Of a stretch of DNA of 64,000 bases, positions 25,808-35,402 are shown piece after piece. The stretch comes from Luteimonas mephitis DSM 12574 (lineage in GTDB: Bacteria > Pseudomonadota > Gammaproteobacteria > Xanthomonadales > Xanthomonadaceae): the NCBI RefSeq assembly GCF_000422305.1, contig NZ_AULN01000012.1, forward strand, positions 331,001-395,000, in the 5' to 3' direction. Position numbers and translations under genes: made by a program. How positions within the stretch are numbered: the first letter of the stretch is position 1; each line of letters starts with the position of its first letter. Below the pieces are notes generated by a model. The model was not told the origin of the DNA and searched no databases. It saw only the letters and a list, made by a program, of their open reading frames with translations.

Positions 25808-27319
25808 ATGGCACACACTGATTCGGTTCCGCCCGGCCCGGACCTGGGCAAGGGCGTGCCGCTGGCGAGCGTGACGCGCGGCGGCGTGCTTGCAGGACAC
25901 GTCGATGGCGAGCCGGTGCTGCTGTCGCGGCTCGACGACGGTTGCCACGCGGTCGGCGGCAGCTGCACCCACTACGGCGCGCCGCTGGGCGAGGGACTGG
26001 TGGTCGATGGCGAGGTGCATTGCCCGTGGCACCACGCGTGCTTCAGCCTGCGCACCGGTGAGGCGCTGCGCGCGCCGGCGTTCGCGCCGCTGGCGCGGTG
26101 GCACACGGAAGTGGTGGGCGACACGGTGTTCGTGCGCGCGCAGGAGGATGCGGCGCCGGCGCAGCCGTCGCGCCCGCGCGTCGATCCGGGCGCGATCGTC
26201 ATCGTCGGCGGCGGCGCGGCGGGATTCGCGGCGGCCACGCGGCTGCGCGACCTGGGCTTCAGCGGTCGGCTGACGATGCTCAGCGCCGACGCCGATGCGC
26301 CCTGCGACCGTCCCAACCTGTCGAAGGATTACCTGGCCGGCACCGCGGACGAGGACTGGATTCCGCTGCAGGGCCCGGAGTTCTACGCCGAACACCGGAT
26401 CGACCTGCGGCTGGGCTGCGAAGTCGCCGCGATCGACGCCGCGGCGCGGCAGGTGGTCACCGGATCGGGCGAACGCCTGGGCTTCGACGCCCTGCTGATC
26501 GCCACCGGCGCCGAGCCGCGCAGGTTGCCGCTGCCCGGGTTCGACCGGCCCAACGTGTTCACGCTGCGCACGCTGGCCGATGCGCGCGCGATGATCGCGG
26601 CCTGCGCGAACGCGCGATCGGTGGCCTTCGTCGGCGCCGGCTTCATCGGCATGGAAGCCGCCGGTGCACTGCGCACGCGCGGCCTGGAGGTGCACGTGGT
26701 CGAGCCGGGCGAGGTGCCGATGGCGCGCGCGCTGGGGCCGGAAGTCGGCGGCTTCCTGGCCGGACTGCATCGCGCGCAGGGCGTCGTGTTCCACCTGCGC
26801 GCGACCGCGACCGGCTTCGACGGGCGCGTGCTCACGCTGGCCGACGGCACCACGATCGACGCCGACATGCTGGTCGTCGGCGTTGGTGTCACGCCGCGCA
26901 CGCAGCTGGCCGCGGCGGCGGGGCTGGACGTGGACGACGGCATCGTGGTCGATGCACGACTGCAGTCGTCGGTGGCAGGCATCTATGCCGCGGGCGACGT
27001 GGCGCGCTATCCGCACGACGGGCAGCGCGTGCGGGTGGAGCACTGGGTGCACGCCGAACGCCAGGGCCAGGCGGCGGCCGCGAACATGCTCGGCGCCGCG
27101 CAGGCGTTCACGGACGTGCCGTTCTTCTGGACCCATCATCAGGGCGTGGAGCTGCGCTGCAGCGGCACCCTGCACGGCTGGGACGAAGTGCGGATCGACG
27201 GCGAGCCGTCCGCGCGCGATTTCACCGCGCGCTACTACCGGCGCGGCAAACTCGTCGCCGCGGCGTCGGTGGGGCGCGACCTGGAGAACCTGTCAATCGA
27301 GGCGGAACTGCGCGGCTGA
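25808..27319 (+). CDS. Rieske-FAD-dependent oxidoreductase (AIF type)
   Basis: A 503-residue flavoprotein with a built-in Rieske domain. The N-terminus (about 1-120) has the [2Fe-2S] ligands in SCTHYGAPL and CPWHHACF. The reductase part begins IVIVGGGAAGFAAATRL (FAD dinucleotide fold, about 133-149). It has an NAD(P)H-binding GAGFIGMEAAGALR (about 279), the FAD-binding IYAAGDVARYP and a C-terminal reductase domain with FFWTHHQGVELRCSG. It resembles eukaryotic AIFL/AIFM3 and ferredoxin-NAD(P) reductases. GAGGAG precedes the ATG. No oxygenase partner lies beside it, so its electron acceptor is unknown. Confidence 0.92.
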   Translation: MAHTDSVPPGPDLGKGVPLASVTRGGVLAGHVDGEPVLLSRLDDGCHAVGGSCTHYGAPLGEGLVVDGEVHCPWHHACFSLRTGEALRAPAFAPLARWHTEVVGDTVFVRAQEDAAPAQPSRPRVDPGAIVIVGGGAAGFAAATRLRDLGFSGRLTMLSADADAPCDRPNLSKDYLAGTADEDWIPLQGPEFYAEHRIDLRLGCEVAAIDAAARQVVTGSGERLGFDALLIATGAEPRRLPLPGFDRPNVFTLRTLADARAMIAACANARSVAFVGAGFIGMEAAGALRTRGLEVHVVEPGEVPMARALGPEVGGFLAGLHRAQGVVFHLRATATGFDGRVLTLADGTTIDADMLVVGVGVTPRTQLAAAAGLDVDDGIVVDARLQSSVAGIYAAGDVARYPHDGQRVRVEHWVHAERQGQAAAANMLGAAQAFTDVPFFWTHHQGVELRCSGTLHGWDEVRIDGEPSARDFTARYYRRGKLVAAASVGRDLENLSIEAELRG

Positions 27320-27463
27320 CCGCGCGGTGCGCCGGGTGCGTCGGCGCGCGCGGTTCCGACGTGCGGCGTGCGGCGTGCACATCACTTTCGATGGACTGCT
27401 GTTGGGCGGTCGCGTCCGCACGTGCTTGCGGAGGCGGAAGAAACCCGGATCACGGTGCGCCGA

Positions 27464-27842
27464 CTAGCGCGGCGCGCTGGCGCCGCGTGCCGGCGGCTCC
27501 AGGTGCGGCGCGATCAGCGCCTGGAACCAGTCGACGAAAGCGGTCAGACGCTGCGAGCGCTGGCGCCGGTGCGGGTAGAGCATCGACACCGCCATCGGCG
27601 CGGCGCGCGCCTGCGCCAGCACTTCGACCAGTTCGCCGCGGTCGATCATCGGCTGCACGTCGTAGCGCGGGACCTGGATGATCCCCAGCCCGGCGCGGCA
27701 GCAGGCGATATAGCTTTCGGCGTTGTCGACGACGACCCGCGCGGGCAGCGCCGCGGTACGTAATGCGCCGTCCGCGTCCAGGTGCTCCCAGGGCATCGCG
27801 CGGCCGCTGCCGGACGCCGCGTAGCCACCAGCCAGTGTCCGT
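27464..27842 (-). pseudogene. LysR-type regulator, C-terminal remnant
   Basis: About 118 codons match the end of the substrate-binding domain of a LysR-family regulator: GYAASGSGRAMPWEHLD, VVDNAESYIACCRAGLGII, PRYDVQPMIDRGELVEVL, VSMLYPHRRQRSQRL and FVDWFQALIAPHLE. The DNA-binding domain and the first two thirds of the protein are missing. A frame change lies near 27820, just after the junction with the SDR fragment. It is not expected to be functional. Confidence 0.85.
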
Positions 27843-27930
27843 CCGCGAGGTCGCGGGCGATCAGGCCGCCGAGGTTCTTGGCGCCGCCGGCGATGAGCGC
27901 CACCTTGCCCTGGATCGAATGGTCGGCCAT
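27843..27930 (-). pseudogene. SDR oxidoreductase, N-terminal remnant
   Basis: Thirty codons from the ATG at 27930 encode the start of a short-chain dehydrogenase (GKVALIAGGAKNLGGLIARD, with the nucleotide-binding glycine motif) behind a good ribosome-binding site (GGGAGA). After about residue 29 the sequence switches directly into the LysR remnant. The start signals are intact, so a short chimeric peptide may still be made. Confidence 0.8.
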
Positions 27931-28132
27931 GCGGAATCTCCCGTGGAGGGGAGTTCATTCTATGAAGCGGGGTGCCCGCGATTGGCCGGCGCCGGCTGGA
28001 TGGATTGTCCGGAAACTCCGAACAATGCCGGCGCGCGCGTGGGAAGCGTTCATGTTCGCGCGCGGGAATTGACGTTGTCGTTCCCCGGCCGCCGCTAGGG
28101 TGGGCGCCATCCGATCGTTCCGGAGGTGCGCG

Positions 28133-28396
28133 ATGCCCGACCATGCCAAGACCGAACTGGACCACGTGCAGGACACGCTGGCGCAGCTCAAGGAGATGCG
28201 CCACTACTCCGCCAACAACGTGGAAACGCTGACCGCGCAGTGGCTGCTGTTCGACGGCGAACTGTCGAAGCTGGGCAGGACCGCGAAGATCGACGACCTG
28301 ATGGTCCGCCAGGGCGAGCTGCACGAGGCGCTTGAGGGCGTGATTGCCGATTTCGAGGAGTTGGCGACGGAGCTGCAGCCGGCGCCGGAGGCGTAG
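28133..28396 (+). CDS. Small coiled-coil protein, unknown
   Basis: An 87-residue acidic, fully helical protein (TELDHVQDTLAQLKEMRHY, LSKLGRTAKIDDLMVRQGEL, LEGVIADFEELATEL). I do not recognise a named family. GGAGG lies six bases before the ATG at 28133. Its stop codon TAG is part of a GTAGGTCGGGG hairpin repeat. The last 29 codons together with about 35 bases of downstream sequence are duplicated 201 bases further on. Confidence 0.75.
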   Translation: MPDHAKTELDHVQDTLAQLKEMRHYSANNVETLTAQWLLFDGELSKLGRTAKIDDLMVRQGELHEALEGVIADFEELATELQPAPEA

Positions 28397-28632
28397 GTCG
28401 GGGTTACATCCCCGACGCTTTTGATCTTCGGGTTCGCGGCTCGCGGTTCACGGTTTGCGGTTCGCCGGGCGTCGGGGGCGTAGCCCCGACCTACGGGGAA
28501 GCGCTTGTCTGGGGGCGAGCTGCACGAGGCGCTCGAGGGCGTGATCGCCGATTTCGAGGAGCTGGCGACGGAGCTGCAGCCGGCGCCGGAGGCGTAGGTC
28601 GGGGTTACATCCGCGACGCTTTTGATCTTCGG
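28312..28632 (+). repeat. 120-bp direct duplication, offset 201
   Basis: Bases 28312-28431 and 28513-28632 are the same 120-bp segment with about four differences. The segment covers the last 29 codons of the coiled-coil gene, its stop and the following hairpin. The three differences inside the coding part (CTT/CTC, ATT/ATC, TTG/CTG) are all synonymous in the frame of the gene. Confidence 0.92.
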
Positions 28633-28737
28633 ATCGCGGCTCGCGGTTCGCGGTTCGTCACGCACGTATCCCGGACCTGCGGGTGGCTTCGGGTTCGCAG
28701 GGCCGGGGCCGGGGCCCCGGCCTGCGTGGTGCGTGCG
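28397..28737. other. Gap with partial gene duplication and repeats
   Basis: There is no separate gene. The gap contains two GTCGGGGTTACATCC-type hairpins (28393-28418, 28594-28619), one inverse GTCGGGGGCGTAGCCCCGAC (28469-28495), a heptad array, and a second copy of the 3' end of the preceding gene. Confidence 0.7.
28431..28465 (+). repeat. Heptad array, GGTTCGC units
   Basis: Five 7-mers in a row: GGTTCGC, GGCTCGC, GGTTCAC, GGTTTGC, GGTTCGC. A second set of four (GGATCGC, GGCTCGC, GGTTCGC, GGTTCGT) stands at 28631-28658, at the end of the duplicated segment. Confidence 0.8.
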
Positions 28738-29814
<1,077 letters not shown>

Positions 29815-29839
29815 GCGGAATCTCCGGACAAGTCAGGAT

Positions 29840-29910
29840 GGCGTCGGGGTGACACCCCCGACGCCGGGACCCCGGCAGTCGCGAGCGTCGGGGGTGTCAC
29901 CTCGGTCTAC
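29840..29910. repeat. Two GCGTCGGGG hairpin elements
   Basis: A perfect hairpin GGCGTCGGGGTG/ACACCCCCGACGCC (29840-29865) is followed by a related half (29885-29910) reading, on the minus strand, GTAGACCGAGGTGACACCCC. The TAG of that second copy is the stop codon of the WGR-domain gene. Confidence 0.8.
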
Positions 29911-30167
29911 GGGTTTTTGGGGGCGTCCGAGCCCTGCGCGAACGTCAGCTGGAAGCCGCGCTTGAGTTGCTGGTCCCGCGCGTGCTCCAGCGCGGCGACC
30001 GCGCTGGCCTGGTCGAGGAACTGTTCGCGGCGAACGGTGCTGCGGCCGCCCATCTGTCCTGTTTCGCGCACCAGTTCCCAGCCGCCGAGCAGGTCCGGCT
30101 GCAGCATCAGCTGCACGAAACGCGGCGCGTCGTGGCTGTCGGGGCGTTGTTGCAGGAACAGGCGCAT
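29907..30167 (-). CDS. WGR-domain protein
   Basis: An 86-residue protein that consists of little more than a WGR domain: RLFLQQRP, RFVQLMLQPDLLGGWELVRETGQMGGR (the W-x-R-like core is here WELVRETG) and AALEHARDQQLKRGF. WGR domains occur in PARPs and bacterial regulators and are thought to bind nucleic acids. The ATG at 30167 gives the family's usual length. It sits between hemE and aroB on the same strand. Its stop codon lies in a GTAG hairpin repeat, so the last few residues (SDAPKNP) may have been set by the repeat. Confidence 0.85.
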   Translation of the reverse strand: MRLFLQQRPDSHDAPRFVQLMLQPDLLGGWELVRETGQMGGRSTVRREQFLDQASAVAALEHARDQQLKRGFQLTFAQGSDAPKNP

Positions 30168-30230
30168 GGGCCGGGCATTGTACGGCGCGGGCGGGGCGAG
30201 CGGCCGGGTCGGCATCTGGAACCGACTGTT

Positions 30231-30358
30231 GTGGGAGCGGCTTCAGCGGCGAATTTCGGACGGCGGCAATCCGCGGGGGTGTCCGTAGGAGCGGCGGCAG
30301 CCGCGAGCTCTTGCTTTTACGCCGCAACGCAAGAGCTCGCGGCTGCCGCCGCTCCTAC
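30231..30358. repeat. REP-like elements, two variants side by side
   Basis: A single GTGGGAGCGGCTTCAGCGGC element (30231-30252) is followed by a long inverted pair of the GGCGGCAGCC variant (30285-30358), whose arms GTAGGAGCGGCGGCAGCCGC extend into GAGCTCTTGC/GCAAGAGCTC. The pair lies downstream of aroB. Confidence 0.9.
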
Positions 30359-30374
30359 GAAAGCATGTTGCTTT

Positions 30375-31463
30375 TCATGCGTTGCGCAGGATTCCCAGCA
30401 CTGCATCTTCGGGCACATCCGGCACCACGCGGGCGCGGCCCAGGCCCTCCCACAGCACGAAACGCAGGCCGCTGGCCTGGGCCTTCTTGTCCAGGCGCAT
30501 GCGGGCAAGCAGCGCGTCGGGGTCCAGGCCGGCGGGCAGTGCGGTCGGCAGGCCGAAGCGCTGCAGCAGGGCCCGCAGGATCATCGTGTCGGTATCGGTG
30601 GCCAGCCCCAGCGCAGCCGAAAGCCGAGCCGCCAGCACCATGCCGATGGCGACCGCTTCGCCATGGTTGAGCGCGCCGTAGTCCTGCGCGGCCTCGATGG
30701 CGTGGCCGAAGGTGTGGCCGAAATTGAGCAGCGCGCGTTCGCCGTGTTCGAACGGGTCGCGTTCGACGATCGCGGCCTTGTGCGCGCAGCTGCGGGCGAT
30801 GGCCTCGCAGAGCACCTCCGCATCGCCGCCGAGCAGCGCTTCGGAGTGCCCGGCCAGCCAGTCGAGGAACGCGGCGTCGACGATCGCGCCGTACTTCGCC
30901 ACTTCGGCCAGGCCGGCGCGCAGTTCGCGAGCAGGCAGGGTGCGCAGCGTGGTGGCGTCGGCCAGCACCGCGCGCGGCGGGTGGAAGGCGCCGACTAGGT
31001 TCTTGCCCTGCGGCAGGTCGACCGCGGTCTTGCCGCCGACCGAGGAGTCGACCATCGCCAGCAGAGTGGTCGGCAGCTGCACGCAGTCGATGCCGCGCAT
31101 CCAGCACGCGGCGGCGAAGCCGGCCAGGTCACCGACCACGCCGCCGCCCAGCGCGTAGACGCATGCGTCGCGGGTGGCGCCGAGCGCGGCCAGTGCGTCG
31201 ATGGTGTCGCCGAAGCGCGTCAGGGTTTTTTCCTGTTCGCCCGCCGGCATCACGCAAGTGGCGATGTGCGCGTCCGGGCGCGCGGCGCGCAGGGCGTCGA
31301 CGACGCGCCGTGCGTACAGCGGGGCGACGTTGGCGTCGCTGGCGACCAGCGCGTGGCGGCCGCGCAGCGGCTGTGCGAGCAGCGTGCCGTCGCGAAGCAG
31401 GTCGGCGCCGATGGTGATGCGGTAGGGCTGCGCGCCGCCGACGTCGACCGTGCGCACGCTCAT
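30375..31463 (-). CDS. aroB: 3-dehydroquinate synthase
   Basis: A 362-residue NAD- and metal-dependent enzyme that cyclises DAHP to 3-dehydroquinate, the second step of the shikimate pathway. Visible motifs are [66 protein letters not shown], the metal-binding Glu in AEVAKYG and the His residues of [12 protein letters not shown]. Length is normal. Its ATG overlaps the aroK stop by four bases, so the two shikimate genes are translationally coupled. Confidence 0.97.
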   Translation of the reverse strand: MSVRTVDVGGAQPYRITIGADLLRDGTLLAQPLRGRHALVASDANVAPLYARRVVDALRAARPDAHIATCVMPAGEQEKTLTRFGDTIDALAALGATRDACVYALGGGVVGDLAGFAAACWMRGIDCVQLPTTLLAMVDSSVGGKTAVDLPQGKNLVGAFHPPRAVLADATTLRTLPARELRAGLAEVAKYGAIVDAAFLDWLAGHSEALLGGDAEVLCEAIARSCAHKAAIVERDPFEHGERALLNFGHTFGHAIEAAQDYGALNHGEAVAIGMVLAARLSAALGLATDTDTMILRALLQRFGLPTALPAGLDPDALLARMRLDKKAQASGLRFVLWEGLGRARVVPDVPEDAVLGILRNA

Positions 31464-32020
31464 GGGCAGCTGCCGCCGGCGGCGGTGGACGCGGGGACGT
31501 GCCACTGCGCATCGAGCAGGCGCCCGAGCTTCGCCGCGGTCTCGGCGGCACTCATCGACGCGGTGTCGAAGCGCAGGTCGGCGACGTCGGCGTAGAGCGG
31601 GTCGCGGATGTCGGCGAGCCGACGCAGCACGGCTTCGCGGTCGTCGCCGGCCAGCAGCGGACGGCTGCGGTCGCGCGCCAGCCGCGCGAGCTGCTGCGGG
31701 ATGTCGACGTGCAGGTGCACGACGAAGCCGCGCTGGTGCAGCAGCTGACGGGTGCGCGGGTCGAGGACGGCGCCGCCGCCAGTGGCGATCACCGCGCCCT
31801 CGTTGGCCAGCAGCGCGGCCAGGACGACCCGTTCGCGCGCGCGGAACGCGGCTTCGCCGGCGCATTCGAAGATGGTGGCGATGCTGGCGCCGGCCTGCGC
31901 CTCGATCTCGCGGTCGGCATCGAAGAACGCCAGCCCGAACCGCTCGGCCAGGCGCCGGCCGATCGACGACTTGCCCGAGCCCATCGGGCCGACGAGGACG
32001 AGGTTGGGTGCCGGATCCAT
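31460..32020 (-). CDS. aroK: Shikimate kinase
   Basis: A 186-residue P-loop kinase that phosphorylates shikimate with ATP. Walker A is GPMGSGKSS (about 11-19). The shikimate-binding motifs are FFDADREIE (Asp), FRARER (Arg) and ATGGGAVL, and the lid region is RDRSRPLL. Length is typical, with a short C-terminal extension. The stop overlaps the aroB start (ATGA). A divergent dodecin gene starts 94 bases away. Confidence 0.96.
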   Translation of the reverse strand: MDPAPNLVLVGPMGSGKSSIGRRLAERFGLAFFDADREIEAQAGASIATIFECAGEAAFRARERVVLAALLANEGAVIATGGGAVLDPRTRQLLHQRGFVVHLHVDIPQQLARLARDRSRPLLAGDDREAVLRRLADIRDPLYADVADLRFDTASMSAAETAAKLGRLLDAQWHVPASTAAGGSCP

Positions 32021-32113
32021 GGCCGGATGCTAGCACCGCGTCGCGCGGCCTTGACGCGGCGCGGACTAGCCTGCGCGTTCCGGCGGCGCCGCCGCCCCGA
32101 CAGGAGAAACGCA

Positions 32114-32317
32114 ATGGCAGTCGCCAAGGTCATCGAAGTCAACGCATCGTCGACCACCAGTGTCGAGGACGCCGTCCGGCACGGCCTGAAGAAGACCGCG
32201 GAAACGGTCAAGGGCATCAAGGGCGTGTGGGTGAACGAGATCAAGGCCGTCACCAACGACAGCGGCGACATCACCGAATGGCGGGTCAACCTGCGCATCA
32301 CGTTCGTGGTGGCGTAG
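32114..32317 (+). CDS. Dodecin flavoprotein
   Basis: A 67-residue protein of the dodecin family, which assembles into hollow dodecamers that store or buffer flavins. The fold signature is complete: [38 protein letters not shown] (the flavin-stacking Trp) and [16 protein letters not shown] precedes the ATG. It is a single gene, divergent from aroK and separated from the next minus-strand gene by a palindromic pair. Confidence 0.95.
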   Translation: MAVAKVIEVNASSTTSVEDAVRHGLKKTAETVKGIKGVWVNEIKAVTNDSGDITEWRVNLRITFVVA

Positions 32318-32382
32318 TCCCGGATGCATCGCGACACCGTCGTGGGCGGTGTCGCATCCGCCGGCTTGGCGGGGATGGGCCC

Positions 32383-32451
32383 GCAGGAGCGCCCCATGGG
32401 CGCGATGGCGCCCCCCGGTGAAGCCCGATCGCGCCCATGGGGCGCTCCTAC
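32383..32451. repeat. REP-like inverted pair, GCCCCATGGGC variant
   Basis: Facing copies of AGGAGCGCCCCATGGGCGC flank about 25 bases between dodecin and the P-loop kinase gene. The TAG of the right-hand head is the stop codon of the kinase gene. Confidence 0.9.
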
Positions 32452-33257
32452 GGGGGGGTGCGATCGGCGTCGAGCCGCACGGTGCGGTCGGCAATGCCGG
32501 GCAGCGTGCGCATGGCCCGGCGACTGGTGCGTTCGAAGAACTGCACGAAGCGTTCGACCTGTTCGCGGGTCATCGCCTTGCGCCGGGGATGCCTGGCCTG
32601 CAGCGCCTGCTCCTGCTGCCAGCGCCAGCGCGGCACGATGTCGAAACCCGGCCCCTGCAGGAACAGCAGGCGGTCGATGCGCCGCCACAGCGCGGGATAG
32701 TCGCGCGCCAGCGCATCGTTGCACCAGCGGCGCCAGCGGCCGTCGGGGTCTTCGTTGCGTTCGAGGTCGTTGACCGGCTCGTCCAGCGCCGCGTCCCGTT
32801 CCGCGGGCGTGCCGAGGAACCAGCCTTCGAACAGCACCAGGTCGACCGCGCCGGCACGCGGCCAGGCCGGTTCCGGCAGGCGACGGTCGCCGAGCTTGTC
32901 GAAGCGCGGCAGCACCGTTGGTTCGCCGGCGCGCAATGCATCCAGCGTGCGGCAGGCCAGCCCGACGTCGTGCGTGCCCGGCGGCCCGCGGGTGGCGAGC
33001 AGCGGGTGCACGTCGCGTGCCAGCGCGGCGCGCACGTCGTGGTCGAGGTAGACGTCGTCCACCGACAGCACCGCGACCGCGAGGCCGCGATCGGAAGCCA
33101 GTGCCGCCACCTGCGCGGCGAGGGTGGATTTGCCGGTGCCCTGCAGGCCGGTCATGCCATACGTGCGTGCGCCGTGGGCCAGTGCGTCGTCGAGGCAGCG
33201 GGCGACGAAGTCGGCTGGAAAGCCCGGTTCGGCGGCGGCGTGCGTACCCGTGGACAT
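32448..33257 (-). CDS. P-loop kinase, D-glycerate 3-kinase-like
   Basis: A 269-residue soluble kinase of the uridine-kinase/glycerate-kinase group. Walker A is GLQGTGKS (about 37-44), and [10 protein letters not shown] follows the first strand. [11 protein letters not shown] carries the catalytic-site Glu. A C-terminal helical region contains [18 protein letters not shown] and WRWQQEQAL, which is characteristic of plant-type D-glycerate 3-kinases and their bacterial homologues. It would phosphorylate D-glycerate or a related small molecule; this is not certain. It is divergent from pdxH, only 17 bases away. The stop codon is supplied by a palindromic repeat. Confidence 0.85.
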   Translation of the reverse strand: MSTGTHAAAEPGFPADFVARCLDDALAHGARTYGMTGLQGTGKSTLAAQVAALASDRGLAVAVLSVDDVYLDHDVRAALARDVHPLLATRGPPGTHDVGLACRTLDALRAGEPTVLPRFDKLGDRRLPEPAWPRAGAVDLVLFEGWFLGTPAERDAALDEPVNDLERNEDPDGRWRRWCNDALARDYPALWRRIDRLLFLQGPGFDIVPRWRWQQEQALQARHPRRKAMTREQVERFVQFFERTSRRAMRTLPGIADRTVRLDADRTPP

Positions 33258-33274
33258 CGGGCCACAATAGCCCA

Positions 33275-33883
33275 ATGAACGCCACAGACCCGCTGCTCGC
33301 CGAAGCCCTCGCCACGTTCGACCAGCTGTTCGACGAAGCCCTGGTGGCCGGCGAGCCCGACCGCACCGCGATGGTCGTCGCCACCGCATCGCACACTGCC
33401 CGTCCCTCGGCGCGCACGGTGCTGCTCAAGGCGCACGACGAGCACGGCTTCGTGTTCTACACCCACCTCGACGGGCGCAAGGGCCGCGAGCTTCAGGCCA
33501 ACCACCGCGCCGCGCTGCTGTTCCACTGGCCGCGCGTGCGCAGCGGCGTGCAGGTGCGCATCGAGGGCATGGTCGAGCAGGTGCCGGACGTGGAAGCCGA
33601 CGCCTACTTCGCCACGCGCCCGCGCGGCAGCCAGGTCGGCGCGTGGGTGTCGAAGCAGTCGGAGACGCTGGAATCGCGCGAGGCCTTCGAGCAGGCGCTG
33701 GCCGCGGCCGAGGCCGAATTCGAAGGCCGCGAAGTGCCGCGCCCGCCGCGCTGGACCGGCCTGCGCGTGCGCCCGCGTTCGATCGAGTTCTGGTACGCCG
33801 GCGATTCCCGCCTCCACGAGCGCTGGCTGTACGAGGGCGACCCGGTGGCGGGGGGCTGGACCAAGCGGATGCTGTATCCGTGA
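33275..33883 (+). CDS. pdxH: Pyridoxine/pyridoxamine 5'-phosphate oxidase
   Basis: A 202-residue FMN-dependent oxidase that makes pyridoxal 5'-phosphate, the last step of vitamin B6 synthesis and salvage. Motifs are [22 protein letters not shown] (FMN binding), [33 protein letters not shown] and the C-terminal signature [11 protein letters not shown] with [13 protein letters not shown]. The N-terminus is short compared with E. coli, as usual in this family of bacteria. The stop TGA overlaps a GTG that seems to start the next gene. Confidence 0.96.
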   Translation: MNATDPLLAEALATFDQLFDEALVAGEPDRTAMVVATASHTARPSARTVLLKAHDEHGFVFYTHLDGRKGRELQANHRAALLFHWPRVRSGVQVRIEGMVEQVPDVEADAYFATRPRGSQVGAWVSKQSETLESREAFEQALAAAEAEFEGREVPRPPRWTGLRVRPRSIEFWYAGDSRLHERWLYEGDPVAGGWTKRMLYP

Positions 33884-34776
33884 GCAGCCGGGATTCGGAA
33901 TTGGGGATTGGGGATTCGGAAGAGCGGAATCGCAGGTTCTCCGAATCCCCGATCCCCAATCCCCAATCCCGGCTTTGCGGCCCACGGCGCATCGTCTGCC
34001 TGACCGAGGAGCCGACCGAGGTGCTGTACGCGCTCGGCGAGCAGGACCGGATCGTCGGCATCAGCGGCTTCACCGTGCGGCCGCCGCGGGCGCGCCGGGA
34101 GAAGCCCAAGGTCAGCGCGTTCACCAGCGCGAAGATCGACGAGATCCTCAAGCTCGAACCGGACTTCGTGGTCGGCTTCTCCGACATCCAGGCCGACATC
34201 GCCGCCGAACTCGTGCGCCGCGGCGTCGAGGTGTGGATCAGCAACCATCGCAGCGTCGCCGGGATCATCGATTACGTGCGCCGGCTTGGCGCGCTGGTGG
34301 GCGCCGGCGGGCGCGCGGATGCCTGGGCCGACGAATTGCAGCGAGGCCTGGACGACATCGCCGCCGAAGCCGCGCGCCTGCCGCGACGGCCGCGCGTGTA
34401 CTTCGAGGAATGGGACGAGCCGCCGATCACCGGCATCCGCTGGGTCGCCGAACTGGTGCGCATCGCCGGCGGCGACGACGTGTTCCCGGAACTGGCCGCT
34501 GAATCGCTGGCGAAGCAGCGCATCCTCGCCGACCCGCTGGAAGTGGCGCGGCGCGCGCCGGACATCATCCTCGGCTCCTGGTGCGGCAAGAAATTCCGCC
34601 CGGAGAAGGTGGCCGCGCGTCCGGGCTGGGACGCGATCCCCGCGGTGCGCGACGGCGAGCTGCACGAGATCAAGTCGCCGATCATCCTGCAGCCCGGCCC
34701 GGCGGCGCTGACCGACGGCGTGGGCGAGATCGCGCGGATCATCCGCGACTGGTCGCAGAAGGCAAGGCTGCCGTAG
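33880..34776 (+). CDS. BtuF-like cobalamin-binding protein
   Basis: A 298-residue protein with a periplasmic-binding-protein-like (TroA/BtuF) fold: [66 protein letters not shown] and GDDVFPEL. No signal peptide is present, so it may be cytosolic, unlike true BtuF. Homologues begin directly at the RIVCL segment. Here no ATG, GTG or TTG lies close upstream in frame. The only starts are GTG 33880, overlapping the pdxH stop, or TTG 33901, both inside a heptad inverted repeat. The first 35 residues are therefore repeat-encoded. The stop TAG is donated by the palindromic element at 34773. Ligand uncertain. Confidence 0.82.
   Translation: MSSRDSELGIGDSEERNRRFSESPIPNPQSRLCGPRRIVCLTEEPTEVLYALGEQDRIVGISGFTVRPPRARREKPKVSAFTSAKIDEILKLEPDFVVGFSDIQADIAAELVRRGVEVWISNHRSVAGIIDYVRRLGALVGAGGRADAWADELQRGLDDIAAEAARLPRRPRVYFEEWDEPPITGIRWVAELVRIAGGDDVFPELAAESLAKQRILADPLEVARRAPDIILGSWCGKKFRPEKVAARPGWDAIPAVRDGELHEIKSPIILQPGPAALTDGVGEIARIIRDWSQKARLP
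33890..33972. repeat. Heptad inverted repeat, GGGATTC/GGGGATT units
   Basis: Left arm: GGGATTC, GGAATTG, GGGATTG, GGGATTC, GGAAGAG (33890-33924). Right arm: CCGAATC, CCCGATC, CCCAATC, CCCAATC, CCGG (33941-33972). It lies on the pdxH/BtuF-like junction and is translated. Confidence 0.93.
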
Positions 34777-34837
34777 GAGCGCCCCATGGGCGCGACAAGG
34801 CGTTGCCACGAAGCTCGCGCCCATGGGGCGCTCCTAC
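34773..34837. repeat. REP-like inverted pair, GCCCCATGGGC variant
   Basis: Facing GTAGGAGCGCCCCATGGGCG copies with a spacer of about 20 bases between the BtuF-like and DoxX genes. The TAG of the first head (34774-34776) is the stop of the BtuF-like gene. Confidence 0.92.
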
Positions 34838-34915
34838 GATGGAGCCGGTCGCGCAGCAACACACAAGCTCCCCCCGCCCTGCGATGATGCGCGTCCAACC
34901 AACGGGGACACGGCG

Positions 34916-35311
34916 ATGAACCAGGCGGCAATGCAGGACTTCGGCAAGCTGGTGCTGCGTATCGCGCTGGGCGCATTGATCCTGCTGCACGGCATCTCGA
35001 AGCTGAAAAACGGGCTCGGCCCGATCGAGGGCATGGTGCTGGCCCGGGGACTGCCGGGCTTCCTCGCCTACGGCGTCCTGGCCGGCGAGGTGCTGGCGCC
35101 GCTGATGCTGCTGTTCGGCGCGTATGCGCGGATCGGCGCGGTGATCGTCGCCATCAACATGCTGTTCGCGATCGCGCTGGTGCACATGGGCCAGCTCGGC
35201 CAGCTCAACGACCAGGGCGGCTGGGCGCTGGAGCTGCAGGGCATGTTCCTGTTCACCGCGCTGGCGATCGCGCTGTTCGGGCCGGGGCGCTACGCGATCA
35301 ACCAGCGCTAG
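34916..35311 (+). CDS. DoxX family membrane protein
   Basis: A 131-residue protein with four predicted membrane helices: VLRIALGALILLHGISKL, FLAYGVLAGEVLAPLMLLFGA, GAVIVAINMLFAIALVHM and GMFLFTALAIALFGPGRYA. The HGISKL and GEVLAPLMLLFG segments are typical of the DoxX/DoxD family, whose members are variously linked to thiosulfate oxidation, redox stress and quinone reduction. No partner gene points to one role. It is a single gene between two palindromic inverted pairs. Confidence 0.9.
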   Translation: MNQAAMQDFGKLVLRIALGALILLHGISKLKNGLGPIEGMVLARGLPGFLAYGVLAGEVLAPLMLLFGAYARIGAVIVAINMLFAIALVHMGQLGQLNDQGGWALELQGMFLFTALAIALFGPGRYAINQR

Positions 35312-35327
35312 GGCCGCAACCGGACTC

Positions 35328-35402
35328 GCAGGAGCGCCCCATGGGCGCGATGTTTTCCGCAGCGAACGTCATGAGGCCATCGCGCCCATGGGGCGCTCCT
35401 AC
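35328..35402. repeat. REP-like inverted pair, GCCCCATGGGC variant
   Basis: Facing AGGAGCGCCCCATGGGCGCGA copies lie between the convergent DoxX and DUF4426 genes. The TAG of the right-hand head (35399-35401) is the stop codon of the DUF4426 gene. Confidence 0.92.

Noticed and set aside
28204-28665. Minus-strand open frame across the duplicated segment
   Set aside because: It reads the duplication in antisense, and repeated peptide segments arise simply from the direct repeat.
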